Source of the DNA: an uncultured Winogradskyella sp.
GTDB taxonomy: Bacteria; Bacteroidota; Bacteroidia; Flavobacteriales; Flavobacteriaceae
DNA length: 64,000 nucleotides
Reading direction: 5' to 3'
NCBI RefSeq assembly: GCF_947498005.1
Contig: NZ_CANMIW010000002.1
Coordinates: forward strand, 124,001 to 188,000
The notes beneath the pieces were generated by a model. The model was given only the letters and a program-made list of their open reading frames with translations. It had not been told where the DNA came from and searched no databases. Shown here piece by piece: positions 46,383 to 55,566 of the stretch. Position 1 is the stretch's first letter. Each line of letters opens with the position of its first letter. A program made the translations under genes and the position numbers.

Positions 46383-48113
46383 ATGAACAGTTATTTAGAG
46401 CTCTTAAAAGCTAAAGCTAATTTAGAACAGAAAAGTTACTCACATAATATTGAGCTTGTAGTGCTTAATAATATTACTACAAACCCAATAAAAGATTACC
46501 TAGAATATAATTGTGCAGTAAACAATATTAATATTGATATTACTTTTGGAGACTATGATAATATCTCTCAAAATGCGCAAGAATTTGATTTAAACAATAA
46601 AATTGTTCTTATATTTTGGGAGCTTGCCAATTGTTTACACGGCTTGGAATATAAAATTGATAGTTTTGATACTGAGCATATTTATGCATTAGAACAAAAA
46701 ATACAAGCCGAGTTGCAACTTACTTTTGCAGCGTTAGCTAATGCATCTTTAGTCATAATGAATCGTTTTACAGCATTACCATTTAGTTATTTACAAACCC
46801 AAACGGGAGAACTTGAAGAATTAGCAATAAGGCTAAATAGATTTTGTGAAGAGCATGCACCTAAATCAATTAAATGGGTTAATACGGATAAATGTCTAGT
46901 ACAATCAGGCATAGAAAACACCATTGACTTTAAAGGGTATCTAAAGAATAAATTGTTATATAAACACGGGTTTTATATGAGTTATATGAAACTTATTCAG
47001 CCTTATTTTAACGCAGTAACAGGACAAGTTAAAAAATTGCTAGCATTAGATTGTGATAATACGTTGTGGAAAGGTATTTTAGGAGAAGATGGCTTTGATC
47101 ATATAGCCATGGATGAAAACACATACAAAGGTCAGGCGTTTGCGGCAGCACAATATAGAGCAATGTCTTTAGGTAAAAAGGGTGTTCTTTTGGCTCTAGC
47201 AAGTAAGAACAATGAAGAAGATGTCGATAAAGTATTAGAGAACCACGCAGATTTAACAATAAAGCAAGACGTATTAGTTGCTAAAAAAGTGAATTGGGAA
47301 GCAAAAAGTGAAAACCTTAAGCAATTGGCTTCAGAACTAAATATAGGTGTAGACTCTTTTGTTTTTGTTGATGATAGTGACTTTGAAGTTCAATTAATGC
47401 GAGATCAAGTCCCTTCTGTAGAGACGATACAAGTTCCAAAAAATGCGGTGCAGTACTATGTGGATCAGCAGCAATGGACAAACTATTTTTTACAACTCAA
47501 TGAAAGCCAAGAAGACGGTAAAAAACTAGATCAATATAAGCAGAACGTAGCGCGTTCTAAGGCTGAAGGAAAATCACAAAGTTTTGAGGATTTTTTGAAG
47601 GCATTAAATTTAGAGTTGACTATTTATAAGAATGACGAGCAACTCATTTCTCGAATGGCTCAAATGACACAAAAAACCAATCAGTTTAATTTAACTACAC
47701 CAAGATATACTGAGGCTCAAATAACACAATTTGTAAATGACGAAGCTTATGATTGTTTTGCGTTTGGTGTAAAAGACAAATTTGGAGATAGTGGTATTAC
47801 TGGTCTATGTATAGTAAACTATGTAGATGAAAACACTGCACATATAGATGCGCTTTTAATGAGTTGCAGAATACTGGGAAGAACAGTAGAATATAGATTT
47901 TTAGAAGAAGTATTAACTCAAGTGTTCGCTAAAACACAACACCTAGAAGGGTCTTATATTGTAACTAAAAAGAATGCACAAGTTGCTGATTTTTATCCTA
48001 AAATTGGTTTTCAGCTCAAAGAACAATCTGAAACAATGACCGTATATTCAATGAAAAAGGCTACTTTTGCAGCCGCTAACGCGTATAATTATATAACATT
48101 ACATTATGCCTAA
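46383..48113 (+). CDS. FkbH-like HAD-IIIC protein
   Basis: A 576-residue three-part protein. Residues 1-215 resemble the SGNH-like N-terminal domain of FkbH proteins. Residues about 217-365 form a HAD phosphatase-like domain with DCDNT at 223-227 (Asp nucleophile and Asp acid/base) and VFVDDS. The C-terminal part (about 420-560) is GNAT-like. FkbH enzymes take glyceryl groups from 1,3-bisphosphoglycerate and load them on acyl carrier proteins. The acyl carrier protein gene overlaps its 3' end by 8 bases, which fits that partnership. The actual acyl group here is not proven. Confidence 0.85.
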   Translation: MNSYLELLKAKANLEQKSYSHNIELVVLNNITTNPIKDYLEYNCAVNNINIDITFGDYDNISQNAQEFDLNNKIVLIFWELANCLHGLEYKIDSFDTEHIYALEQKIQAELQLTFAALANASLVIMNRFTALPFSYLQTQTGELEELAIRLNRFCEEHAPKSIKWVNTDKCLVQSGIENTIDFKGYLKNKLLYKHGFYMSYMKLIQPYFNAVTGQVKKLLALDCDNTLWKGILGEDGFDHIAMDENTYKGQAFAAAQYRAMSLGKKGVLLALASKNNEEDVDKVLENHADLTIKQDVLVAKKVNWEAKSENLKQLASELNIGVDSFVFVDDSDFEVQLMRDQVPSVETIQVPKNAVQYYVDQQQWTNYFLQLNESQEDGKKLDQYKQNVARSKAEGKSQSFEDFLKALNLELTIYKNDEQLISRMAQMTQKTNQFNLTTPRYTEAQITQFVNDEAYDCFAFGVKDKFGDSGITGLCIVNYVDENTAHIDALLMSCRILGRTVEYRFLEEVLTQVFAKTQHLEGSYIVTKKNAQVADFYPKIGFQLKEQSETMTVYSMKKATFAAANAYNYITLHYA

Positions 48114-48345
48114 TATTGAAGAAAAACTTAAAGAAATTATGGCTCTCGTGTTTGATGTATCAACAGAAGAGATTAACGAAGACACAAGCCCAGATGATTT
48201 AGACAATTGGGATTCTATAGGATCCATTAATCTTGTAACTGCATTAGAAGACGAGTTTGATATTGAATTCGAAGAAGAAGATATTATTGAAATGCTTAAT
48301 TTTCAATTAATAAAAATAAAGATTGAAGAGAAAATAGAAGCTTAA
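48106..48345 (+). CDS. Acyl carrier protein
   Basis: A 79-residue acidic carrier protein. The phosphopantetheine attachment Ser is S37 in WDSIGSINLV (DS-I-G in place of DSL). The acidic C-terminal helices fit the family. It is translationally coupled to the FkbH-like gene (8-base overlap), which suggests a dedicated carrier for the polysaccharide acyl group rather than the housekeeping AcpP. Confidence 0.88.
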   Translation: MPNIEEKLKEIMALVFDVSTEEINEDTSPDDLDNWDSIGSINLVTALEDEFDIEFEEEDIIEMLNFQLIKIKIEEKIEA

Positions 48346-48439
48346 TAAGTAACTAAATTTCTTCAGTTTTAAATAGGAACGAGCTGTTCAGTGCTTTATA
48401 ATCTATTTATTATTATAACTACGATAATTATTAATAACC

Positions 48440-49348
48440 ATGACTGTTAGAGAGGCGACTCAGTTAGATTTTGAAGCCGTTTATAAGCTTCTCGCTAGAC
48501 TTAATAATACAAGTTTGAGCAAAACAGATTGGAAAAAGATTACCGAAGTGAATTTTAATGCAGCTCATAATCACTATGGATATGTGTTAGAAGTCGATAA
48601 TAAGCTATTAGGATTTATAGGAACAATTTTTTCTGAGCGATTAGTAAATGGAGAAGTTAAAAAATTTTGTAATACGCACAGCTGGATTGTAGATCCTTCT
48701 GTAAAAATGGGAGGTATGGCATTATTGCTTAAAGTTCTAAGATTGAAAGACCATGTAATTACAAATTTTACGGCATCTGAAGGGCCTTTCAAGATATTTA
48801 AGAGTTTGAAATTTAATGAAGTGGCTTATAAAAATTATAAAATACTTCCAGTGCAAGGTGCAAAAGGGCTAGTAAAATTTGAAATTGAAAAAGTCACAGA
48901 TAAGAATGCGGTAAAGCTGCTTAGTCCGCAAGATTTGAAGTTGTATAATGATCATAGAGATTTTAAAAACGCTCAGTTTTTATATCTAAAAGCTGACAAT
49001 TTAGATTGTTTTATAATTAGTAAAAAAAGGAGCTATGTACCTAACGTTTTTAATAAGGTATCAGTTTTAAAAAAGAGTATTCAGAATAGATTAACATTAG
49101 CTGAAATTCATTACATAAGCAATCCAGATGTGTTTTTTAAGAGCTACTCTAATACAAGTAATGCCTTAAAAATATGCAGAAAATTGGGTTGGTCTATCGG
49201 TATTTTAATAGCAGATAGGTTTATTCCGGAAGATAGTACGGTCAAAAAAAAGTATTACCCTAGAAAAAGACCGTATGTTTATAGACATGCGGAAAATGAT
49301 GAATTAATTGATACATTATATTCAGAATTTTTTATCTTAAATTTTTAA
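48440..49348 (+). CDS. GNAT-like acyltransferase
   Basis: A 302-residue protein. The N-terminal 140 residues look like a GNAT N-acyltransferase fold (TVREATQLDFEAVYKLL at the start, WIVDPSVKMGGMALLLKVL in the acyl-CoA-binding region). The C-terminal half is unrecognised. It follows the acyl carrier protein by 94 bases and may transfer the carrier-bound acyl group to an amino sugar. The family call is moderate, since GNAT motifs are weak. Confidence 0.6.
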   Translation: MTVREATQLDFEAVYKLLARLNNTSLSKTDWKKITEVNFNAAHNHYGYVLEVDNKLLGFIGTIFSERLVNGEVKKFCNTHSWIVDPSVKMGGMALLLKVLRLKDHVITNFTASEGPFKIFKSLKFNEVAYKNYKILPVQGAKGLVKFEIEKVTDKNAVKLLSPQDLKLYNDHRDFKNAQFLYLKADNLDCFIISKKRSYVPNVFNKVSVLKKSIQNRLTLAEIHYISNPDVFFKSYSNTSNALKICRKLGWSIGILIADRFIPEDSTVKKKYYPRKRPYVYRHAENDELIDTLYSEFFILNF

Positions 49349-49349
49349 T

Positions 49350-50378
49350 ATGGATACTACCAAAGGAAAGATTTTTATTAAAAATGCACTTTCTCCCTTT
49401 TTTCGTGGATTATATCAAGGATTGGGTCAAATTGTTGTACTTCATCGTGTAATTCCTAAGTCAAGTAACGAGCGGCTTCGTAATACTGGTATTGAAATTA
49501 CCGAAGAGCATTTAGAAGATTTAATTGTTTATTTTAAGAAAAGAAATTATGATTTTATTTCTTTAGATGACTTACCAGATTATCTTCAAGGAAAAATAAA
49601 AAGGAAATTTGTAATTTTTACATTAGACGATGGTTATGTAGATAACTTAACTCACGCGCATCCTATCTTTAAAAAACACAATGTGCCATTTACAATTTAT
49701 GTAACAACAAATTTTCCAGATAAAAAAGCAGTCTTATGGTGGTATTTGTTAGAAGATTTATTACTTAAGGAACAGAGATTGACTTTTAATTTTAAAGAAG
49801 AAAATTTTAATTTCAATCTTCAAAGTTATACTGACAAAGAAGAAACTTTTAATTATTTACGCCACTTTATTAAAAGTTATGAAGGCGCAGAACAGTTGAA
49901 CCTCATTGATACAATATTTTCAAAGTATAGCATGCCTCTTTACGAAAAAGTGGAGGATTTGGCATTAAATTGGAATCAAATTATTCAACTAAATTCAGAT
50001 CCATTAGTAACAATAGCAGCTCATACTGTAAATCACCCTTCCTTTAAGGCTATTAGTGATAGCCAATTATTACAAGAAGTTAATCAATCTGTAAAAATTT
50101 TAGAGTCAAGATTAAATACTCCAATAGAGCATTTCGCATATCCATTTGGTTCTCCAGTAGAGGTTGGGGATAGAGAAGTTGAATTAATGTATAAAACTAA
50201 AATTAAAACCTCAACAACAGGCAGAAAGGGTAATATTATGGCAGAACATCAAAATCATATGCATGCCTTACCGCGTCTATATGTTGGTCCGCAAACAACA
50301 GAACGTTATTTAAATGATTTTATCAGTGGTAAAATATCTTTTGTGTCAGGTTCTAAACAACGCATTGTTACGGTATGA
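49350..50378 (+). CDS. Polysaccharide deacetylase family protein (CE4)
   Basis: A 342-residue NodB-homology protein. TLDDGYVDN near residue 92 supplies the metal-binding Asp pair, AAHTVNHPSF near 220 supplies the H-x3-H metal site, and FAYPFGSP near 254 is the third conserved segment. There is no signal peptide, so it may act in the cytoplasm on a sugar intermediate or be membrane-associated. It starts one base after the GNAT-like gene's stop codon and overlaps the next gene by ATGA. Confidence 0.85.
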   Translation: MDTTKGKIFIKNALSPFFRGLYQGLGQIVVLHRVIPKSSNERLRNTGIEITEEHLEDLIVYFKKRNYDFISLDDLPDYLQGKIKRKFVIFTLDDGYVDNLTHAHPIFKKHNVPFTIYVTTNFPDKKAVLWWYLLEDLLLKEQRLTFNFKEENFNFNLQSYTDKEETFNYLRHFIKSYEGAEQLNLIDTIFSKYSMPLYEKVEDLALNWNQIIQLNSDPLVTIAAHTVNHPSFKAISDSQLLQEVNQSVKILESRLNTPIEHFAYPFGSPVEVGDREVELMYKTKIKTSTTGRKGNIMAEHQNHMHALPRLYVGPQTTERYLNDFISGKISFVSGSKQRIVTV

Positions 50379-51634
50379 AAACAGGAGATACTTTAGTGCT
50401 TTTTACTTTGCATTATCCTTACGGAAAGAAATCTGAGACTTTCATTGAAAATGAAATTGAGCATTTGGCGGATGCATTTAAACGAGTTATCATAATTCCT
50501 AGGGAGAAAACACATTCAGGACAACGTGCGTTACCTCAAAATGTTGAAGTCAACGATTTTTTAGTAAATAGTGGAAAGGTTGATAATCATTTTAAATATA
50601 TTTTAAGTTCTTTTAACCGTTTAAGAGCAGTTCTTAAAATTTATACGTATACGATTTTAAACGATAAAAAAAGAGTACATTATCTTACGGGAGGTTATTT
50701 TATATATTATTTAGCCAATGCTTTGAAAGAAGCAAAACTAATTGAATCATTTATAGAAAAATCGAATTTGAATAATCCCGTTTTTTATGATTATTGGTTT
50801 GTAAATTCTACATTGAGTTTAGCATATCTTAAATCTAAAAAAAGCATTTCTAATCTTTATTGTAGAGCACACGGATTTGATGTTTTTAATGAACGTTGGG
50901 ATTGTGGTTCCGTTCCGTTTAGACAGTATATTCTCAAAAATATTGATAAAGTATTTGCTATTAGTAATTATAATAAAGAATATTTTAATCAGCAGTTAAC
51001 TAAATATAGTGAAAAAGTAAAGGTGGCCTATTTAGGGGTTAGAGCGAATAAATCTAAATTGGAGTCTCAGCTTAAAGTTGATGAAAAAACGACATTTTTG
51101 ATTGTCAGTTGCGCCAACCTTTTTCCTTTCAAACAAATTCAAAGGATTCCTGAGTTATTATGTTTAATGAAATTAGAGCATAAAACCATTAGATGGGTAC
51201 ATTTTGGAGATGGTCCTAAAGAAAAAGAAGTACTAGAAGCAGCTCAACATCTACCGTCTAATATAACATTTGATTACAAAGGGCATGTTGCAAATCAAAA
51301 AGTCCTTGATTTTTATTCAGAAAATGATGTAGATTTATTTTTATCTTTAAGTTTAAAAGAAGGATTGCCAGTCTCAATGATGGAAGCTCAAAGCTTTGGT
51401 GTCCCAATTATGGCTTACAGCATTTTTGGAATTCCAGAAATTGTAAATGATACAACAGGGGTTTTATTAGATTTGAGTGCGACTAACGAAGACATTGCAC
51501 AGGAAATAGCTTTGATCGTAGAACATAAAATTAGTTTTAGCAAGTCAGAAATAAAAAGTTTTTTTAACAAAAACTTTAGTGCCGAGTCAAACTATAAAAA
51601 TTTTACTAAAAACCTTTTAGATAAAAATGATTAG
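50375..51634 (+). CDS. Glycosyltransferase family 4
   Basis: A 419-residue GT-B transferase. LIVSCANLFPFKQ starts the C-terminal nucleotide-sugar domain, and SLKEGLPVSMMEAQSFGVPIM carries the E-x7-E motif. CRAHGFDVF is in the N-terminal domain. Sugar specificity is unknown. It is coupled to the upstream deacetylase gene and overlaps the next gene by 8 bases. Confidence 0.87.
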   Translation: MKTGDTLVLFTLHYPYGKKSETFIENEIEHLADAFKRVIIIPREKTHSGQRALPQNVEVNDFLVNSGKVDNHFKYILSSFNRLRAVLKIYTYTILNDKKRVHYLTGGYFIYYLANALKEAKLIESFIEKSNLNNPVFYDYWFVNSTLSLAYLKSKKSISNLYCRAHGFDVFNERWDCGSVPFRQYILKNIDKVFAISNYNKEYFNQQLTKYSEKVKVAYLGVRANKSKLESQLKVDEKTTFLIVSCANLFPFKQIQRIPELLCLMKLEHKTIRWVHFGDGPKEKEVLEAAQHLPSNITFDYKGHVANQKVLDFYSENDVDLFLSLSLKEGLPVSMMEAQSFGVPIMAYSIFGIPEIVNDTTGVLLDLSATNEDIAQEIALIVEHKISFSKSEIKSFFNKNFSAESNYKNFTKNLLDKND

Positions 51635-52289
51635 TAAACTTAAAAACAAACTATTTAATAAGGTTTATCTCTTATTGCGATTTGGGAATTTTATACCCAT
51701 GTCTAGCAAGGTTAAAATAAATAAGAATTCAAAAGTATATGGATCGCGTTTAGATGGTAATATTGATATCGCTGAAGGTGCTATGGTTGCGAGATGTGAA
51801 TTATATGGTAATATTGAAATAGGAAGATATACGAGCTTAAATGGACCTAATACTGATGTTGTAGCTCATGGAGGGAAAGTAATTATTGGTCAATTTTGTT
51901 CTATTGCTAGAAATGTTTCAATGCAAGTAAGCAATCATGCAATGGCTAGGGCAACAACGTATCCAATATTTAAGAACATTTTTAACGAAGAAATAAATGA
52001 TGACTTTATTTCAAAAGGAGATATTGTTATTGGAAATGACGTTTGGATTGGTGCACATTCTTTAATTTTATCTGGCGTAAAAATAAATGATGGAGCTGTT
52101 ATTGCGGCTAACTCTGTTGTAACTGTAGATATTCCTGCGTATGCAATTGTTGCAGGTTCGCCAGCTAAAGTAATAAAATATCGTTTTTCGCCAGAAACTA
52201 TAGACCAGCTATCTGTAAAAAAATGGTGGGATTGGCCATTAGAAAAAATTAAAAAAGAAAGGGATTTTTTTAAAAATAGCTTAAAATAA
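51627..52289 (+). CDS. Hexapeptide-repeat acyltransferase
   Basis: A 220-residue left-handed beta-helix acetyltransferase of the Maa/CatB type. Hexapeptide repeats run from about residue 35 to 175, with GNDVWIGAHSLILSGVKINDGAVI and AGSPAKVIKYRF as the best segments. It is likely an O-acetyltransferase modifying a sugar in this polysaccharide. A 103-base AT-rich gap follows before the kinase-like gene. Confidence 0.85.
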   Translation: MISKLKNKLFNKVYLLLRFGNFIPMSSKVKINKNSKVYGSRLDGNIDIAEGAMVARCELYGNIEIGRYTSLNGPNTDVVAHGGKVIIGQFCSIARNVSMQVSNHAMARATTYPIFKNIFNEEINDDFISKGDIVIGNDVWIGAHSLILSGVKINDGAVIAANSVVTVDIPAYAIVAGSPAKVIKYRFSPETIDQLSVKKWWDWPLEKIKKERDFFKNSLK

Positions 52290-52392
52290 TTTAAACCCTT
52301 ACTGTATTTATAATTTAGATATAAACAGGATAAATACAACTTACATCGCCTATAGAAAATAGAATGGTCTAAGAAATTGTTTTTTAAATACA

Positions 52393-53505
52393 ATGTTTAC
52401 TGATAGTATGAAAATAAGAAGATATGAAATTGATTACATTTTTAAGACGCTAGCGACTGCCAATTTGCACGATAAAACTATCAAAGCATCTGAAAAATTT
52501 ATTTGTATTCCTCGTTATAACGTCTGTATTAATCTCAAAAGATCGTCAATACGTTTTTTCTTTAATTACGTTTATAAGGTAAGAACTTATAAAACGTACC
52601 TAATTTGGTCATTGCTAAATATTGTTGCCATTTTTCCTGTTTTCCATAAACTTTTGAACTTAATAGGACTCCAATATGACATTAAATATTTAAAAGCACC
52701 CAGCTCTATTCATTGGAATAAAATTGACTTAATATACGTAGAATGGCATTTTTTTGGTGTGTTTTCTAATAGTGATAAAACAGTGACTCATGTTTTAGCA
52801 AAGAAATCTTATGCTGAGCGATTTCAAAATGAAATTAATGCTCGTAAAATGGGTAAACAATTTAAAAACCTTTCTAAAGTGTTTCCAAGGCTTTTAAAAA
52901 TATCTGATAATCCAAAGTATTATATTGAAGAGTTGGCTGTTGGCGCTGGAAATCAATTAATAAATGAGAACCAATTAATCAAAGCTCAGAAAAAAATCAA
53001 AAAACTTAATCGTAAAACATTAAAAAATATCCAATTAGACGAATATTATAAAACTTTAGTTAATAAATTAGGTGAAATTAACAATGATCGCTTGTTTCGG
53101 GCATCTCAAGAGTTAAGAGCCTCAATCGAAAATGACTATTTAGAAAAAGATATTAAGTTAGAATTAGCGTTAGTACATGGCGATTTTAATGCAGGACAAG
53201 TGTTGTCTAAAAATAACCGTATAAAAATTATTGATTGGGGTGATGGTGGTTTATTAAATCGTTTTTTTGATTATATTTCCATAACTATATATAAATCTCC
53301 AGATCATGCCTTTAATAAAGACTATTTTCCCAATGACCTTTCAGTATTAGAAAAATTCTTTTCAAAGAAATTAAATAGAATAGCTCATATGAATTTATAT
53401 GTTAGAATTACATTATTAGAAATCCTAATTATTTCTAAAGGTGAGTTTGAAGCTAAAGAAGGTGCATATGACAGGTGGCTTACAGCGGTTAAGTCTAATA
53501 CTTAG
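52393..53505 (+). CDS. Aminoglycoside-phosphotransferase-like kinase
   Basis: A 370-residue protein with an APH/choline-kinase-like catalytic region: VHGDFNAGQVL at 261-271 and IIDWGDGG at 279-286. The catalytic Asp (D264) and metal Asp (D281) are present. The Asn usual in HGDxxxxN is replaced by Gln269. The N-terminal 130 residues are basic with a hydrophobic stretch near 68-84. Within a polysaccharide locus it may phosphorylate a sugar or lipid rather than an antibiotic. This is inference from context. Confidence 0.7.
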   Translation: MFTDSMKIRRYEIDYIFKTLATANLHDKTIKASEKFICIPRYNVCINLKRSSIRFFFNYVYKVRTYKTYLIWSLLNIVAIFPVFHKLLNLIGLQYDIKYLKAPSSIHWNKIDLIYVEWHFFGVFSNSDKTVTHVLAKKSYAERFQNEINARKMGKQFKNLSKVFPRLLKISDNPKYYIEELAVGAGNQLINENQLIKAQKKIKKLNRKTLKNIQLDEYYKTLVNKLGEINNDRLFRASQELRASIENDYLEKDIKLELALVHGDFNAGQVLSKNNRIKIIDWGDGGLLNRFFDYISITIYKSPDHAFNKDYFPNDLSVLEKFFSKKLNRIAHMNLYVRITLLEILIISKGEFEAKEGAYDRWLTAVKSNT

Positions 53506-53561
53506 AAGTTTGCACAGTTAAAACAAAAGTATTCAAGAATTTATAGATTATCTATTTTGCT

Positions 53562-54521
53562 ATGTCATTAGTTTCAGTAATAATACCCAATTATAATGGT
53601 TTAAAGTATATTAAAGATACTTTAGATTCTGTATATAATCAATCTTATAACAATATAGAAATAATTGTTGTTGACGATGGTTCTACAGATGGATCATTAG
53701 AATATCTTTTAACTTTAAACAAAACGAATGTTACAGTATTAAAAAATCCATTACAAGGGGCTTGTTCTGCTAGAAATTATGGGTTGAGTATGGCTAAAGG
53801 GATGTATATTCAGTTTTTAGATAATGATGATTTACTTAGTTTAGATAAAATTGAGTCGCAGGTAAAAGCATTATCTAATAATGAAAAGGCTATTGCAGTT
53901 TGCAATACAAATCATTTTTATGATACTATTGAGAATGGTGTGATTACAGATTGGAATTTTCTTTATACAACAGATAATACAGAAGAGTTTTTATTAAATC
54001 TTTATGGCGCAAATGGCCCTCAAAATATGGTTCAGACAAGTGCGTGGTTGGCACCAAAGAAGTTGTTAGATTCAACAAGACCATGGGATGTGACCTTAAG
54101 TAAAGATCAAGATGGTGAATATTTTTGTAGAGTTGTCACTCGAGCAAATCAAGTAATTTATGTGCCAGAAATATTAAATCATTATAGAAAACACATTAAA
54201 GGTTCTAATATTGCTAACCAAAAACAGAGAGAACATTTTGAGAGTCAACTAAAAGCATTAAACTCTAAATCGAAACAGTTTAAATATTCAATCGATACAA
54301 TCGAATATAAAAATGCCATGGCCTTACAATATAAGATTATAGCAATTGGTGCATATCCTGAATTTAAGGACATATCAGAAGAGGCTATGTTTTTATCAAA
54401 TCAATTTGGCGGTTCACAATTTGTTCCCGTTCTTGGAGGAAAATTAATAGAATTTATTAAAAATTGTTTTGGTTGGCGCATTGCAAAGTTGTTTTCAAAA
54501 GTGATACATAAAATAATATAG
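53562..54521 (+). CDS. Glycosyltransferase family 2
   Basis: A 319-residue GT-A transferase. SVIIPNYNGLKYIKDTLDS opens the domain, VVDDGSTDGS binds the nucleotide, and FLDNDDLL is the metal-binding DxD equivalent. SKDQDGEYFCRV lies in the acceptor region. It starts 56 bases after the kinase-like gene. Donor and acceptor unknown. Confidence 0.88.
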   Translation: MSLVSVIIPNYNGLKYIKDTLDSVYNQSYNNIEIIVVDDGSTDGSLEYLLTLNKTNVTVLKNPLQGACSARNYGLSMAKGMYIQFLDNDDLLSLDKIESQVKALSNNEKAIAVCNTNHFYDTIENGVITDWNFLYTTDNTEEFLLNLYGANGPQNMVQTSAWLAPKKLLDSTRPWDVTLSKDQDGEYFCRVVTRANQVIYVPEILNHYRKHIKGSNIANQKQREHFESQLKALNSKSKQFKYSIDTIEYKNAMALQYKIIAIGAYPEFKDISEEAMFLSNQFGGSQFVPVLGGKLIEFIKNCFGWRIAKLFSKVIHKII

Positions 54522-54532
54522 TTGGGTGTAAT

Positions 54533-55519
54533 ATGAATAAATTAAAGTTTTATCTTATTAAGGTTAGTGAAATCCTTAATTTTATAGTTAACATTAAGTT
54601 GGCAAAAGTAAAGCATAATCAAAATATATTGATTTATGGGATTTCTAGAGGAGGTACAACTTTACTAGCAGAAACTTTAGTTGGTGTTCTAAAAGCAAGA
54701 TTAATATGGGAGCCCTTATTTAACCATAGAGCGGTTGGTTTTAATACTATAAATCCATACTCATTAAAGAGTTATAAAGAATTAGATTTGGGTTGGCATC
54801 CTCATATAGCCTCAATTGAAGACTCTGAAGTAAATACGTATTTTGACGCTTATTTTAATTTAGATAAAAGGAATATTCGATTTTTTCGCTTTTCCAACCC
54901 TAAAACATTTAGTAGAAGTAAGCACACAATTCATAAGATGTGTTTTGGGAATTTTATGTATTCTTATTTTCAAAAGAGGTACAATTTAAATTCAATTATT
55001 TTATTAAGACATCCATTTGCTGTGGCTGCCTCTTCATTGAATTTTGGTAAAAATTTTGACTATCATAAAGAAAATTTTTCATCATGGAAATATGAATCCT
55101 CAAACAAAAGTGATAGCTTTTTTTTGCAATATGAAGATAAATATACACTAATAAAATCTGCATTCACATTATTGGTCTTTCAGTCAGTTAGCCAATTTTC
55201 ATATGCTTTAAATCATATGGATAAAGAAAAATCCATAATATTGTTTTACGAGGATTTAGTAATGGATAAACCATCATGTCATGAACAATTAGAACAATTT
55301 TTAAATTGTAAAATTGATTTTAATTATTTTGAGGACGCATTAAGTAAACAAAGTTTTAGTTCAGGTAAAGGTCATACAAATACGGACCCAATGGCTCAAC
55401 TTTCAAAATGGAAAAAGGTAGTGTCTGACGATGATGTTAAAGCGGGTCTTGAAATCTTTGAGAGTTTTAATTTTAAATTATATAGTGATGATACACTGCC
55501 TGTCAAATCAATCATTTAG
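54533..55519 (+). CDS. Sulfotransferase family protein (locus copy 2)
   Basis: A 328-residue P-loop protein. YGISRGGTTLLAETL near 34-48 fits the 5'-phosphosulfate-binding loop, and ILLRHPFAVAASSLNF near 155-170 fits the 3'-phosphate-binding region with its Arg and Ser. FYEDLV is in the typical C-terminal position. It is a second PAPS-dependent sulfotransferase candidate in the locus and only weakly similar to the one at 40823. Acceptor unknown. Confidence 0.77.
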   Translation: MNKLKFYLIKVSEILNFIVNIKLAKVKHNQNILIYGISRGGTTLLAETLVGVLKARLIWEPLFNHRAVGFNTINPYSLKSYKELDLGWHPHIASIEDSEVNTYFDAYFNLDKRNIRFFRFSNPKTFSRSKHTIHKMCFGNFMYSYFQKRYNLNSIILLRHPFAVAASSLNFGKNFDYHKENFSSWKYESSNKSDSFFLQYEDKYTLIKSAFTLLVFQSVSQFSYALNHMDKEKSIILFYEDLVMDKPSCHEQLEQFLNCKIDFNYFEDALSKQSFSSGKGHTNTDPMAQLSKWKKVVSDDDVKAGLEIFESFNFKLYSDDTLPVKSII

Positions 55520-55566
55520 CTTTTTAAGTTTTTAAGATATAAAGAAGATTAAAAAACAATTGGCAA

